Program-made: the position numbers and the translations under genes
Assembly (NCBI GenBank): GCA_030446805.1
Contig: JAUJMO010000002.1
Coordinates: 28,067 to 92,066, forward strand
From: Caulobacteraceae bacterium
GTDB lineage: Bacteria > Pseudomonadota > Alphaproteobacteria > Caulobacterales > Caulobacteraceae
Direction: 5' to 3'
Length of the DNA stretch: 64,000 nucleotides
Notes under the pieces: generated by a model
The model's database searches: none
What the model was told of the DNA's origin: nothing
Seen by the model: the letters and a program-made list of their open reading frames with translations, nothing else
Shown: piece after piece, positions 18,467 through 26,534 of the stretch
Layout of the letters: each line of letters opens with the position of its first letter
Position numbering within the stretch: position 1 is the first letter of the stretch

Positions 18467-18911
18467 ACGCCACTCCCGCGCGGCTTGGCTTTTGGGGCTG
18501 GCCGGCCTGATCCCCTTTTGGCTGGCGGCCGGAACCTATGCTTTCGGCTCACCGCAACTCGCTGGCCCGGCTCTGCTGTCCCTGCTGGCCTATTCGGCGG
18601 CCATCCTGTCGTTCCTGGGCGGCGCCCGTTGGGGCCTGGAGCTGGCCGCCCGCCGCCCGCCGCGGGCGACCGTGCTGGCCCTGTCCAACCTGCCGCCGCT
18701 CGCCGGTTGGCTGCTGCTGGCCGGCGGCGGCGGTTTCGGCCTCACGGAGGTGCAGGCGCTTGGCGGCTTCCTGCTGGCCTTCGCCGTTCAGGGCGCCTGG
18801 GACGTCCGCGCCTCCGCCTCGCCCCCCTGGTACCGGCGGCTGCGGGGCGTTCTGACCCTGGGCGCCGGCCTGGCTCTAGCGCTGGCGCTCGCGACCACCC
18901 TGCGGGCGTGA
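18378..18911 (+). CDS. DUF3429 domain membrane protein
   Basis: A 177-residue protein (163 or more if a later start is used) with about five transmembrane helices: WLLGLAGLIPFWLAAGTYAF, LSLLAYSAAILSFLGGARWG, VLALSNLPPLAGWLLLAGGG, GGFLLAFAVQGAWD and GAGLALALALATTL. The SFLGGARWG motif between helices 2 and 3 is characteristic of DUF3429. The first in-frame ATG (18378) overlaps the TIGR02186 gene by 89 bp, the next (18396) by 71 bp; either way translation is likely coupled. Function is unknown. Confidence 0.82.
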   Translation: MKGPGPMASSPSSSPSPQAGPRPPSSEDAERHSRAAWLLGLAGLIPFWLAAGTYAFGSPQLAGPALLSLLAYSAAILSFLGGARWGLELAARRPPRATVLALSNLPPLAGWLLLAGGGGFGLTEVQALGGFLLAFAVQGAWDVRASASPPWYRRLRGVLTLGAGLALALALATTLRA

Positions 18912-19163
18912 AGGGGCCGGCCGCGCCCGGCTGACGTTCCGCTGCACGATCGGCAGGATGGAGCAGCCCCGCTCATCCCGCTTGAGCAGGGCCTGCATGA
19001 GATGTGCGTCCGGCAGCTCTCCCAGCTTGCGGCCTTCGAGCGGGGCGGCGCTCCGGGGCGGCGACACGGACGGGCCCGCGTGCTGGACACCCTCGCGAAG
19101 GCAGGGGCGTGGCCCGGGCGCGGCCACAGCCGCCGTGACCGAGAGAACGAGCAGAACCAACAT
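18876..19163 (-). CDS. Small secreted protein
   Basis: The start ATG 19163 has AGGAGG 7 bases upstream on the minus strand. The 95-residue product opens with a signal peptide (MLVLLVLSVTAAVAAPGP) and contains a short conserved-looking core GRKLGELPDAHLMQALLKRD followed by ERGCSILPIV, then a basic tail. Similar short Caulobacterales secreted proteins with LPxAHxMxAV...GCxxPVVV cores exist, as far as I recall, without known function. Its 3' end overlaps the DUF3429 gene by 36 bp on the opposite strand. Confidence 0.65.
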   Translation of the reverse strand: MLVLLVLSVTAAVAAPGPRPCLREGVQHAGPSVSPPRSAAPLEGRKLGELPDAHLMQALLKRDERGCSILPIVQRNVSRARPAPSRPQGGRERQR

Positions 19164-19195
19164 GGCGAGCCTCCTGGATCGGGCGAAGCTTAGCA

Positions 19196-19296
19196 CATCT
19201 GCGGAACCGGTGACACCGTCGGCCCAGCTCTTGGTTGGTGATCCGGGCGTCCGCCTGAAGGACGCGGAGGATGCGTCTGTGGATCTCGTCGAGCAT
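19196..19296 (-). pseudogene. N-terminal fragment of an Lrp/AsnC regulator
   Basis: ATG 19296 opens MLDEIHRRILRVLQADARIT followed by NQELGRR, the first two helices of the Lrp/AsnC winged helix-turn-helix. The recognition helix and everything after it is lost: the frame continues as unrelated CHRFRRC and the next gene starts 33 bp later. It is a remnant of about 30 codons, not a functional regulator. Confidence 0.65.
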
Positions 19297-19537
19297 GAAA
19301 CCGTCCTTGTGGAGAGCAGGGCCCGTCCATGGGACGCCGCGCGCCCAGTCTGGCGCGGAAGAACCTTCTCCCCTCGAAGGTTTCCTCCGAAGGAAGTTCT
19401 GCCGGAGCCCGGATAAAGAGATGATACTGCGGCCGAGGAGGCGCTACGGTCCAAAGCTCTGCGGAGGGCGAACTCTGCGGCGGAAGCCTTGCGGCGAGAG
19501 AGCGCCCGGCCTCCGAGTCAGAGAAGGGGAACGGGGC

Positions 19538-22441
19538 GTGCGAAGACAACTGTTTGGCACAAGCATGCTTGTGGGGCTTTTCGCCGGCGTGCTGGCGCAT
19601 CCGGCCTGGTCGCAAACTGCAGCCGAGACGCCTGCTCCTCAGACGGCACCCGCCGCTCCTCAGACGGCGCCCGCCGCCGACGAGGAAGTCGAGGAACTCG
19701 AGGAGGTCATCGTCACCGGCTCGCGCATCGTGCGCAACGGCAATGAAGCTCCGACGCCCACCACCGTATTGTCAGCGGAGGACATTCAGGAGCGCAACCC
19801 GACCAACATCGCCGATTATATCACCCAGCTGCCGTCGATGGGCATAGGCAACACCCCGCGCACGACGACGCTGTTCGCCAACGCCACGGGCGGGGCGAAC
19901 CTGCTGAGCGCGCGCGGCCTCGGCGTCACCCGGACGCTGGTGCTGCTTGACGGCCGCCGCGTCGTAGGCTCCGGCTTGTTGCCGGCGGTGGACATCAACC
20001 TGCTGCCGCAGAACCTGGTGCAGCGTGTCGATGTAGTGACGGGCGGCGCTTCGGCTGCCTATGGGTCTGACGCGGTCGCTGGCGTCGTCAACTTCATCCT
20101 GGATACCAGGTTCACCGGCCTCAAGGGCGGGCTCAACTTCAGTCAGACCGAGTACGGCGACGGCAGGATAGCCTCCGGCGATCTTGCTCATGGCAGGCCG
20201 TTCGCGGGCGGCAGGGGCCACCTTTTGCTGAGCGGCAACTACTACAAGGGGGAGAGGATCGACTTCTTCGAGCATCCCCGCGACTGGTTCCAGCCTGGGC
20301 TTCGCCTGCTGAACAATCCGGCCTGGACGGCGACCAACGGCCAGCCCGGGCAAATCGTGCGCACCGACGCGGGCTTCAACAGCACCCCTGGCGGCGTCAT
20401 CGCCACGGGCCCGCTGAGGGGCACGGCCTTCGGTCCCGGCGGAACGGTCGGCTCGTTCATCTTCGGGCCCATCCAGCAAGGCCAAGTGCAGGCCGGCGGC
20501 ACAGTGGAGTCCATTCCCATCCGTGGAGCGCTGCTGCCCGACGACGAGCACTGGAGCGTCTATGGCCGCGCCAGTTACGAGCTCACCGACAATATCACCG
20601 CCATCTTCGAAGCGAGCTACGCCGGAAACGACACCATCAACTGGTCCGCGGTGTTCAACCGCCAGGGTCCCACCGCGATCACTATCACGCGGGACAACCC
20701 CTTCATCCCGGCGGCCACGCAACAGGCGATGGACCGGGCCGGCGTCAGGTCGTTCCAGATGAACCGGCTCTTCTATGACGTGATCAACACGCCCGGGACG
20801 CACATCGGCGAGGCGGGCTACAACCGGCGTCAGGACCGCATCCTGGCGGCGCTGGAAGGCAGCTTCCTCAGCAGCGGCAGGTGGCGGGCCTATTATCAGC
20901 GCGGCCATAGCTACGTATATTACACCCGCGACAACAATATCATTCCCAGGCGCTTGAACCTGGCCATCGATGTGATCGCCAATCCAGCGACCGGCGGCGT
21001 GCCGGGGGTCGCGGCCGGGGCGCCGATCTGCCGCTCCACGCTCGCCAGTCCGACCAATGGTTGCGTGCCTATGAACCTGTTCGGCGAGGGATCGCTGGGA
21101 GCCGCCTCGATCGCCTGGGTCACGGGCCTTAGCGACGGGTTGCGGACGCGCCAGGATCTCGATGTCTACCAGGATGTCTGGTCGATCGACGGCCAGTACA
21201 GCCCCTTCTCCACATGGGCCGGCCCGGTCTCGGTCGCCGCCGGTTTGGAATATCGCGAGGAGTCCTTCTCCGCGACCGCCGACGAACTCTCCCTCCAGTC
21301 TCTTTGGGCGGTGGGCAACTTCAAGGCCGCGAGCAACGGCTACAATGTGAAGGAAGCCTTCGGCGAAGTCCTTGTGCCGCTGCTGAGCGATGCGCGCTTG
21401 GCGAAGAACCTGGAGTTCAACGGCGCGGTTCGGCGGACGGAGTATTCGACGAGCGGCCCGGTGACCACGTGGAAGGCGGGTCTGACCTGGGATATCAACG
21501 ACGACCTGAGGTTGCGCGGCACGCGCTCGCGCGACATCCGGGCGCCCAACCTGAATGACCTGTTCGCCCCCAGCAGCCAGTTCGTGAACGCCTTTTTGGA
21601 TCGGAGCCAGCCGGGCAGCCCGCAGGTGCCCAACATCACCTTGAACGGCGGCAATCCAAACCTGACGCCGGAGATCGCCGACACCTCGACGGCGGGCGGG
21701 GTCTATCAGCCCCAGTGGCTGCCGGGTTTCGGCCTCTCCGTCGACTATTACAAAATCGAAATCAGGGACGCGATCGTCGCCGTCGGCGGGCAGCAGATTA
21801 TCGACATCTGCTTTGGTTTCGGACGGCCGGCCAATCCGGCGGTCTGCGACTCGATCGTCAGGGCGCCGGGCGCCACCAATCTGGTCAACGCCACGATCTT
21901 CACCAGCGGCATCAACGCGCAGAATGTGCTCGCCGAGGGCGTGGATTACGAGGCGAGCTATCGGACCGACCTCGACCGGATCATCGGCGCTGCGCCGGGC
22001 TCGATCAACCTGCGGCTGCTGGTCTCGCAGCGGCTTGCGGACGAGACCAACCTGCCGGGCAGCGCCCAGCCTCCGATCCTGGGCACCATCGGCAGCCTGA
22101 AGTGGCGTGGCCTGATGACGGCCACCTATGCCGTCGGCCCGAGCAGTACGACCCTGACGACGCGCTATATCGGTGGGGGCAAGATCACCAACCAGCCGGA
22201 GACCAGCCGCACGGGCATTCCTGAGGAATTCAACCGTGTGGACCCGGTGTTGTATTTCGACCTTGCGGAGAATTACGAGGTCACCATCGGCGGCCGCACG
22301 GTGACGCTGTTCGGCGTGGTGGAGAACCTGTTCGATCGCGATCCCGAACCGGTCCCCAGCAGCGGCACCTCGTTCGGCACGTCGACGATTTATGACCTGC
22401 TGGGCCGGTCCTATCGCGCCGGCTTGCGTTTCAGGTTCTAA
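19538..22441 (+). CDS. TonB-dependent outer-membrane receptor
   Basis: The preferred start is GTG 19538 (preceded by GGGGA), which begins a signal peptide RRQLFGTSMLVGLFAGVLAH ending PAWSQ; upstream in-frame codons would add a non-secretory basic leader. The mature protein has the TonB box EEVIVTGSRI, a plug domain (PTPTTVLSAEDIQ, LLSARGLGVTRTLVLLDGRR, VDVVTGGASAAYGSDAVAGV) over about residues 50-190, and a 22-strand-type barrel ending in an aromatic terminal strand SYRAGLRFRF. About 967 residues, typical of the Caulobacterales/sphingomonad class that takes up oligosaccharides, peptides or siderophores. No neighbouring genes identify the ligand. A strong hairpin follows the stop. Confidence 0.92.
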   Translation: MRRQLFGTSMLVGLFAGVLAHPAWSQTAAETPAPQTAPAAPQTAPAADEEVEELEEVIVTGSRIVRNGNEAPTPTTVLSAEDIQERNPTNIADYITQLPSMGIGNTPRTTTLFANATGGANLLSARGLGVTRTLVLLDGRRVVGSGLLPAVDINLLPQNLVQRVDVVTGGASAAYGSDAVAGVVNFILDTRFTGLKGGLNFSQTEYGDGRIASGDLAHGRPFAGGRGHLLLSGNYYKGERIDFFEHPRDWFQPGLRLLNNPAWTATNGQPGQIVRTDAGFNSTPGGVIATGPLRGTAFGPGGTVGSFIFGPIQQGQVQAGGTVESIPIRGALLPDDEHWSVYGRASYELTDNITAIFEASYAGNDTINWSAVFNRQGPTAITITRDNPFIPAATQQAMDRAGVRSFQMNRLFYDVINTPGTHIGEAGYNRRQDRILAALEGSFLSSGRWRAYYQRGHSYVYYTRDNNIIPRRLNLAIDVIANPATGGVPGVAAGAPICRSTLASPTNGCVPMNLFGEGSLGAASIAWVTGLSDGLRTRQDLDVYQDVWSIDGQYSPFSTWAGPVSVAAGLEYREESFSATADELSLQSLWAVGNFKAASNGYNVKEAFGEVLVPLLSDARLAKNLEFNGAVRRTEYSTSGPVTTWKAGLTWDINDDLRLRGTRSRDIRAPNLNDLFAPSSQFVNAFLDRSQPGSPQVPNITLNGGNPNLTPEIADTSTAGGVYQPQWLPGFGLSVDYYKIEIRDAIVAVGGQQIIDICFGFGRPANPAVCDSIVRAPGATNLVNATIFTSGINAQNVLAEGVDYEASYRTDLDRIIGAAPGSINLRLLVSQRLADETNLPGSAQPPILGTIGSLKWRGLMTATYAVGPSSTTLTTRYIGGGKITNQPETSRTGIPEEFNRVDPVLYFDLAENYEVTIGGRTVTLFGVVENLFDRDPEPVPSSGTSFGTSTIYDLLGRSYRAGLRFRF

Positions 22442-22456
22442 GGACGTCCACGAACT

Positions 22457-22495
22457 CCTTCTGTCATCCCGGCCTTCGCCGCGGATGACAGAAGG
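22457..22495. terminator. 13-bp hairpin after the TonB receptor (REP-like)
   Basis: Bases 22457-22469 and 22483-22495 are perfect 13-base inverted arms around a 13-nt loop containing GGCCTTCGCC. The loop core resembles the palindromes at 43095-43184, so this is both a likely terminator and a member of a dispersed palindromic family. Confidence 0.6.
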
Positions 22496-22820
22496 CCTGA
22501 CTGAGGGGGCATTGAGGGAGCGCAGCAACCCTGGGCGCCGGCGCCTTGTTGTCCCGGTCTGGGCAGACTGAAGCGACTCGAGGCGCTCAACATGATGGCC
22601 AGTGCGCCCCCGGGGAACCGCGATCACATGCTGGCCGTCCTAGGCACTCAGCGGCCAGCCGGGCGCCTGGGCACGGCGGCCAAAAACTCGGATTGGACCT
22701 CACGTTAGGCCGGAAACTGCGGGCTAGAACGACCCAAACCGCCCGCTGCCCACTCATTCTGACCCGGCACCCTTTGCAAGCCGCTCGCAACCCCGAGCCC
22801 TTCCGCGCAGTTGGGGCTGC
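22496..22820. other. Spacer without recognizable gene
   Basis: 325 bp between the receptor's terminator and the next small gene. No frame here has family resemblance, and no RNA structure or repeat stands out. The last 60 bp before 22821 presumably hold the promoter of the next gene; I cannot point to it. Confidence 0.3.
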
Positions 22821-23075
22821 ATGGAACGCTCCGACATTCACGACCTCATCGCCGAAGCCGCCGCCGGCGCCTGCGCCGCGCTGGCCGTCGCCCTTGTTCT
22901 GCAGAAAAGCCCCGCCGTGAAGGAGATCGCGAGCCGGGTCCCCCGCCTCGGCTGGAAGCCCAACGACCAAGAGGATCCGCCGATCCTGGCGCGCCTGATC
23001 GCCGGCGCGCTCAGCACCCTCATCTTCCGTTCGGTGTTCAGCCTGACCCGCACGGCCGCCCGCCAGGTGCTCTAA
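22821..23075 (+). CDS. Small protein with one or two membrane segments
   Basis: 84 residues starting MERSDIHDLIAEAAAGACAA. An N-terminal Ala-rich helix (AGACAALAVALVLQ) and a second hydrophobic region (LARLIAGALSTLIFRSVFSL) flank a polar middle (RLGWKPNDQEDPP). No family is recognized. It is convergent with pdeM, and the two stop codons overlap (TAA on plus at 23073-23075, TAG on minus at 23074-23072). Coding is supported by the amphipathic and hydrophobic pattern and by neat fit between neighbours. Confidence 0.6.
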   Translation: MERSDIHDLIAEAAAGACAALAVALVLQKSPAVKEIASRVPRLGWKPNDQEDPPILARLIAGALSTLIFRSVFSLTRTAARQVL

Positions 23076-23836
23076 TCCGGAACCAGACTGCCCCAACCGA
23101 CCGCGTGCACCCGGTCCCGACCAAGCGCGCCGGCCAGCACCGGCCCGCTCCAGAGCCCGTCGAAGGCTGTGTCCCGGCAGTTCAGCCCGCCCGCATAGGC
23201 GCCGAACGCCGGCAGGATCATGCGCGAGCCGTCCGTGAGGAACGCCCGCGTGCGGACTGCGCCCGAGCGGCCCAGCACCCGCGCGCAGGGGTGCAGGTGG
23301 CCGGAGATCTCCCCGGACCACGGCCCCGCTTCCGGCTCGTGCCGCAGCACCAGTCCGTCGACCTCGACGCTCCCGCGTGAAACGCCGGGCAGGCCGGCCG
23401 GCGCTTGGGGGTCGTGATTGCCCGTCACCCAGACCAGCGTCCGGCCGTGGGCCAGCCATTCCAGCCGCAGTCGATCCTCGCCGTCCAGCCGCTCCACCGC
23501 CTGGCGGTCATGGAAGGTGTCGCCGAGCAGGATCACCGCTTCGGGCTCGGTCGCGGCCACCTCCGCCGTCAGCTTCTCCAGGGTGGCCCGGGTGTCGTAG
23601 GGCGGGAGCAGCTGCCCGCGCACGCCATAGCTCGACCCCTTCTCCAGGTGCAGGTCGCCCGCCACCAGCCAACGCCGCGGCTCCAGCCACAGCGCACCCG
23701 AGGGCCGCATGCGGACCGCAACGCCCGCAAGCTCCAGGCAGAGCTCGCCGTCGTCGCCGCAGCTCCAAGCAAAGGTCGGTGGCTCCGGCCTGTCCGCCTT
23801 GAGGGCCTGAGCCCGCGCGGCGTAGCGCCAGCTCAC
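23072..23836 (-). CDS. pdeM: Ligase-associated DNA damage response endonuclease PdeM
   Basis: Start is GTG 23836, which overlaps the helicase stop as GTGA, giving 254 residues. It is a calcineurin-like metallophosphoesterase: GDLHLEKGSSY (motif I) near residue 57, LLGDTFHD near 98, TGNHD near 133 and SGHLHP near 170. These provide the two-metal ligand set. PdeM proteins are encoded with the ligase-associated helicase, ATP-dependent ligase and MBL exonuclease, and are thought to act as a nuclease in a repair pathway for crosslink or break damage. Here only the helicase is adjacent; ligase and exonuclease are 11 and 17 kb away. Confidence 0.92.
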   Translation of the reverse strand: MSWRYAARAQALKADRPEPPTFAWSCGDDGELCLELAGVAVRMRPSGALWLEPRRWLVAGDLHLEKGSSYGVRGQLLPPYDTRATLEKLTAEVAATEPEAVILLGDTFHDRQAVERLDGEDRLRLEWLAHGRTLVWVTGNHDPQAPAGLPGVSRGSVEVDGLVLRHEPEAGPWSGEISGHLHPCARVLGRSGAVRTRAFLTDGSRMILPAFGAYAGGLNCRDTAFDGLWSGPVLAGALGRDRVHAVGWGSLVPD

Positions 23837-26373
23837 GACATCGCGTCCGCGATCAGGTCTTCCTCCGCTTCGGCCAGGATCAGGTCCTGCACCGAGCCCG
23901 CGATCCGTTCGCGCCCGATCTCCAGCATCGGCTGCACCGCGAAGGGCGACACCTTGGGCAGGTGCATCGGCCGAAGCCGACCCTGGGCCCGCGCCAGCAG
24001 GACCCCCAGACGGCGGATGTCCAAGGATCCCGTGGCCGCGTCCGCCCGCGCCGCCTTCAGCAGCAGGTGGTCCGGCTGGTGCCGCCGCAGCACGTCGTAG
24101 ATGAGATCGGTGGAGAAGGTCACCTGGCGTCCGGTCTTCTCCGCGCCGGGAAAGCGCCGCTCGATCAGTCCGGAGATGGTCGCACACCCCCGGAAGGCGC
24201 GTTTCATCAGATAGCTCTCGTCCAGCCAGGCTTCGAGGTCGTCGCCCAGCATGTCCTGCTGGAACAGGTCATCCATGTCGAGCGAGTCGAATGGCCGCAC
24301 AGCCCAGATCGCGAGCGCATAGTCGTTGCACACATAGCCCAGTGGCCCCACACCTTCGCGGTCGAGCCGCCGCGCCAGCAGCATGGCCAGGGTGGTATGC
24401 GCCAGCCGGCCCTCGAACGGGTAGCAGAGCATGTAGAACCGCTTCCCCCGGGGATAGGTCTCGATGAGCAGCTCATCCTCACGCGGGATCAGCGAGCGCG
24501 CCTTTTGCGCGTGCAGCCATTCCTGCACATCGGCCGGCAGCCGGATCCAACTGTCCTCGTCGGCGATCATCCGGCGCACCCGGGCGGCCAGATAGGTCGA
24601 CAGCGCGAACTTGGATCCGCCCCAGCTCAGGATGCGCGGCTCCTTGTCCTTGGCCGGCGAGACCAGGGCGTCCACGCCCACCACGCCTTCGAACCTCCAA
24701 ACCTCTCCGGAGAAGAGAAAGGTGTCGCCGACGGTGATCTGCTCGAAAAAGAACTCCTCCGCTTCGCCGATCTTGCGGCCGCCGCGCCCCCGCCCGATGC
24801 TCACCCGGATGTTCAGGGTCGAGGCCGCGTGGATGGCGCCCACGTTCATGCGGTGGCGCTGCGCGACCAGCCCGTTGCGCACGCGCCATCTGTCGTCGCC
24901 GCCCTTCACGATCCGCCGAAAGCGGTCGTACACCTTGAGCGCATAGCCGCCGGTGGAGACGAACTCGACCACGCTGTCGAAGTTTTCACGCGAGAGCTGG
25001 GCGAAGGGCGCCGCCGTGCGCACCTCCGCATAGAGCGCATCCGCCTCGAACGGATCGCCGCAGGCCACGCCCATGACGTGCTGCGCCAGCACATCCAAGG
25101 CTCCGTTTCGCGCGAGCTCGCCGTCCAGCGCCCCCTCGCCGACGGCCTCCCGCGCCGCCTGGCATTCGAGCATCTCGAACCGGTTCGCGGGGGTCAGCAG
25201 CGCGCGCGAGGGTTCGTCCAGCCGGTGGTTGGCGCGCCCGATCCGTTGCACCAGCCGCGAAGCCCCCTTGGGCGCTGACAGCTGGATCACCAGGTCCACC
25301 GCTCCCCAGTCGATGCCGAGATCGAGGGTGGAGGTGGCCACCACGGCGCGAAGGTCTCCCCGCGCCATGGCCGCCTCGACCTTCCGACGCTGCTCGGGCG
25401 CCAGGCTCCCGTGGTGCAGCGCGATCGGCAGGTTGTCTTCGTTCAGCCTCCACAGCTCCTGGAAGGCGAACTCCGCCTGCCAGCGCGTGTTGACGAAAAC
25501 CAGGGTGGTGGTGGCGCGCCGGATCTCCTCATAGACCTCGGGCATGGCGTGCTGCGCCGTGATCCCCGACCAGGGCACCCGCTCCTCGGACAGCAGCACC
25601 TCAATCGAGGCGGGCGCCCCCGGCTCGCCCATGACGAGGTCCACCTCGCCCTCGCCGGTGGAGCGGGAGAAGGGGACGGCCGCGGCCGGTGGCGGGGGCG
25701 GGACGGAGCGGACCCCATCGCTTTCTTGTCCGCAAGTCCATGTCTGGAGGTCGTGCTCGCGGCCGCCCCCTCCCAGCCAGCGCCGCAGCATGTCCGGGTC
25801 GTTCACCGTGGCGGACAGGCCGACGCGCCGCATGGCGGGGGCCAGGGCCTGCAGCCGGGCGACCCCCAGCGTTAACAGATCGCCCCGCTTGGACGGCTGC
25901 AGCGCGTGCGCCTCGTCGATCACCAGGCAGCGGAGGTCCCTGAAGTAGTCCCGGGAGCCCTCCCAGGCGCAGAACAGCGCCAGCTGCTCCGGCGTGGTCA
26001 GCAGGATGTCTGGCGGCGCCTGCCGTTGCCGCTGCCGCTTGGACACGGAAGTGTCGCCGGTCCGGCTTTCGATGGAGACCGCCAGTCCCATTTCCCGCGC
26101 CGGGGCTTCCAGGTTGCGCTGCACGTCGACCGCCAGCGCCTTCAGCGGCGAGATATAAAGCGTGTGGACGCCCACGCCCTCCACCGGCCCCCGCTCGAAC
26201 AGCTCCACTAGGCTCGGCAGGAAACCCGCCAGGGTTTTTCCGCCCCCCGTAGGCGCGATCAGCAGCGCATGGCGCCCCAGCCGCGCCTTTCGCACCATCT
26301 CCAACTGATGCCGCCGTGGCGCCCAGCCCCGCGAGGCGAACCAGTCCCGGAACACGGGCGGGAGCTCCTCCAA
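23833..26373 (-). CDS. Ligase-associated DNA damage response DEXH-box helicase (Lhr-like)
   Basis: The homologous region begins LEELPPVFRDWFASRGW; no ATG or GTG exists just before it in frame, so TTG 26373 is the most likely start (846 residues). Motifs in order: Q-like HQLEM, Walker A APTGGGKTLAG near residue 45, YISPLKALA, LLTTPEQLA, DEAH in VIDEAHALQPSKRGD, VGLSATV, then the second RecA domain with VFVNTR, LHHGSL, ATSTLDLGIDWG and QRIGRANH, and the Lhr-type C-terminal domains. A roughly 36-residue low-complexity insert (25645-25760) looks like a translated repeat element. It translates DNA as the motor of the ligase-associated repair set and is coupled to pdeM by GTGA. Confidence 0.9.
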   Translation of the reverse strand: MEELPPVFRDWFASRGWAPRRHQLEMVRKARLGRHALLIAPTGGGKTLAGFLPSLVELFERGPVEGVGVHTLYISPLKALAVDVQRNLEAPAREMGLAVSIESRTGDTSVSKRQRQRQAPPDILLTTPEQLALFCAWEGSRDYFRDLRCLVIDEAHALQPSKRGDLLTLGVARLQALAPAMRRVGLSATVNDPDMLRRWLGGGGREHDLQTWTCGQESDGVRSVPPPPPAAAVPFSRSTGEGEVDLVMGEPGAPASIEVLLSEERVPWSGITAQHAMPEVYEEIRRATTTLVFVNTRWQAEFAFQELWRLNEDNLPIALHHGSLAPEQRRKVEAAMARGDLRAVVATSTLDLGIDWGAVDLVIQLSAPKGASRLVQRIGRANHRLDEPSRALLTPANRFEMLECQAAREAVGEGALDGELARNGALDVLAQHVMGVACGDPFEADALYAEVRTAAPFAQLSRENFDSVVEFVSTGGYALKVYDRFRRIVKGGDDRWRVRNGLVAQRHRMNVGAIHAASTLNIRVSIGRGRGGRKIGEAEEFFFEQITVGDTFLFSGEVWRFEGVVGVDALVSPAKDKEPRILSWGGSKFALSTYLAARVRRMIADEDSWIRLPADVQEWLHAQKARSLIPREDELLIETYPRGKRFYMLCYPFEGRLAHTTLAMLLARRLDREGVGPLGYVCNDYALAIWAVRPFDSLDMDDLFQQDMLGDDLEAWLDESYLMKRAFRGCATISGLIERRFPGAEKTGRQVTFSTDLIYDVLRRHQPDHLLLKAARADAATGSLDIRRLGVLLARAQGRLRPMHLPKVSPFAVQPMLEIGRERIAGSVQDLILAEAEEDLIADAMS

Positions 26374-26495
26374 TTGTTCATCGCCGCCGAGGCGGAGACC
26401 CAGGTTCTGTTTCTTCGCTGGCAAGGGTGATGGGCTCGAAAACGCCTGGGTTCCCGCTGGCTCGGGGATGAGCGAGGGGAAGGAAGCCCTAGCAC

Positions 26496-26510
26496 GTTCT
26501 TGCCCTGTTC
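26496..26510. promoter_or_regulatory. LexA (SOS) box GTTC-N7-GTTC
   Basis: GTTC at 26496-26499 and GTTC at 26507-26510 are separated by exactly 7 bases, the direct-repeat SOS operator of alphaproteobacteria. It lies in the 161-bp spacer between two divergent helicase genes, 25 bp before the DinG-like start and 123 bp before the DEXH helicase start. Confidence 0.75.
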
Positions 26511-26534
26511 CAATCCAACGGTCATCTTGCCCCC

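Noticed and set aside
19772..22627. 951-codon open frame antisense to the TonB-dependent receptor
   Set aside because: No recognizable domain; the sense strand carries a complete receptor with signal peptide, plug and barrel. Long antisense frames are expected at this GC content.
24611..24946. 111-codon plus-strand frame within the helicase gene
   Set aside because: Shadow of the helicase coding strand; no start signal, no family resemblance.
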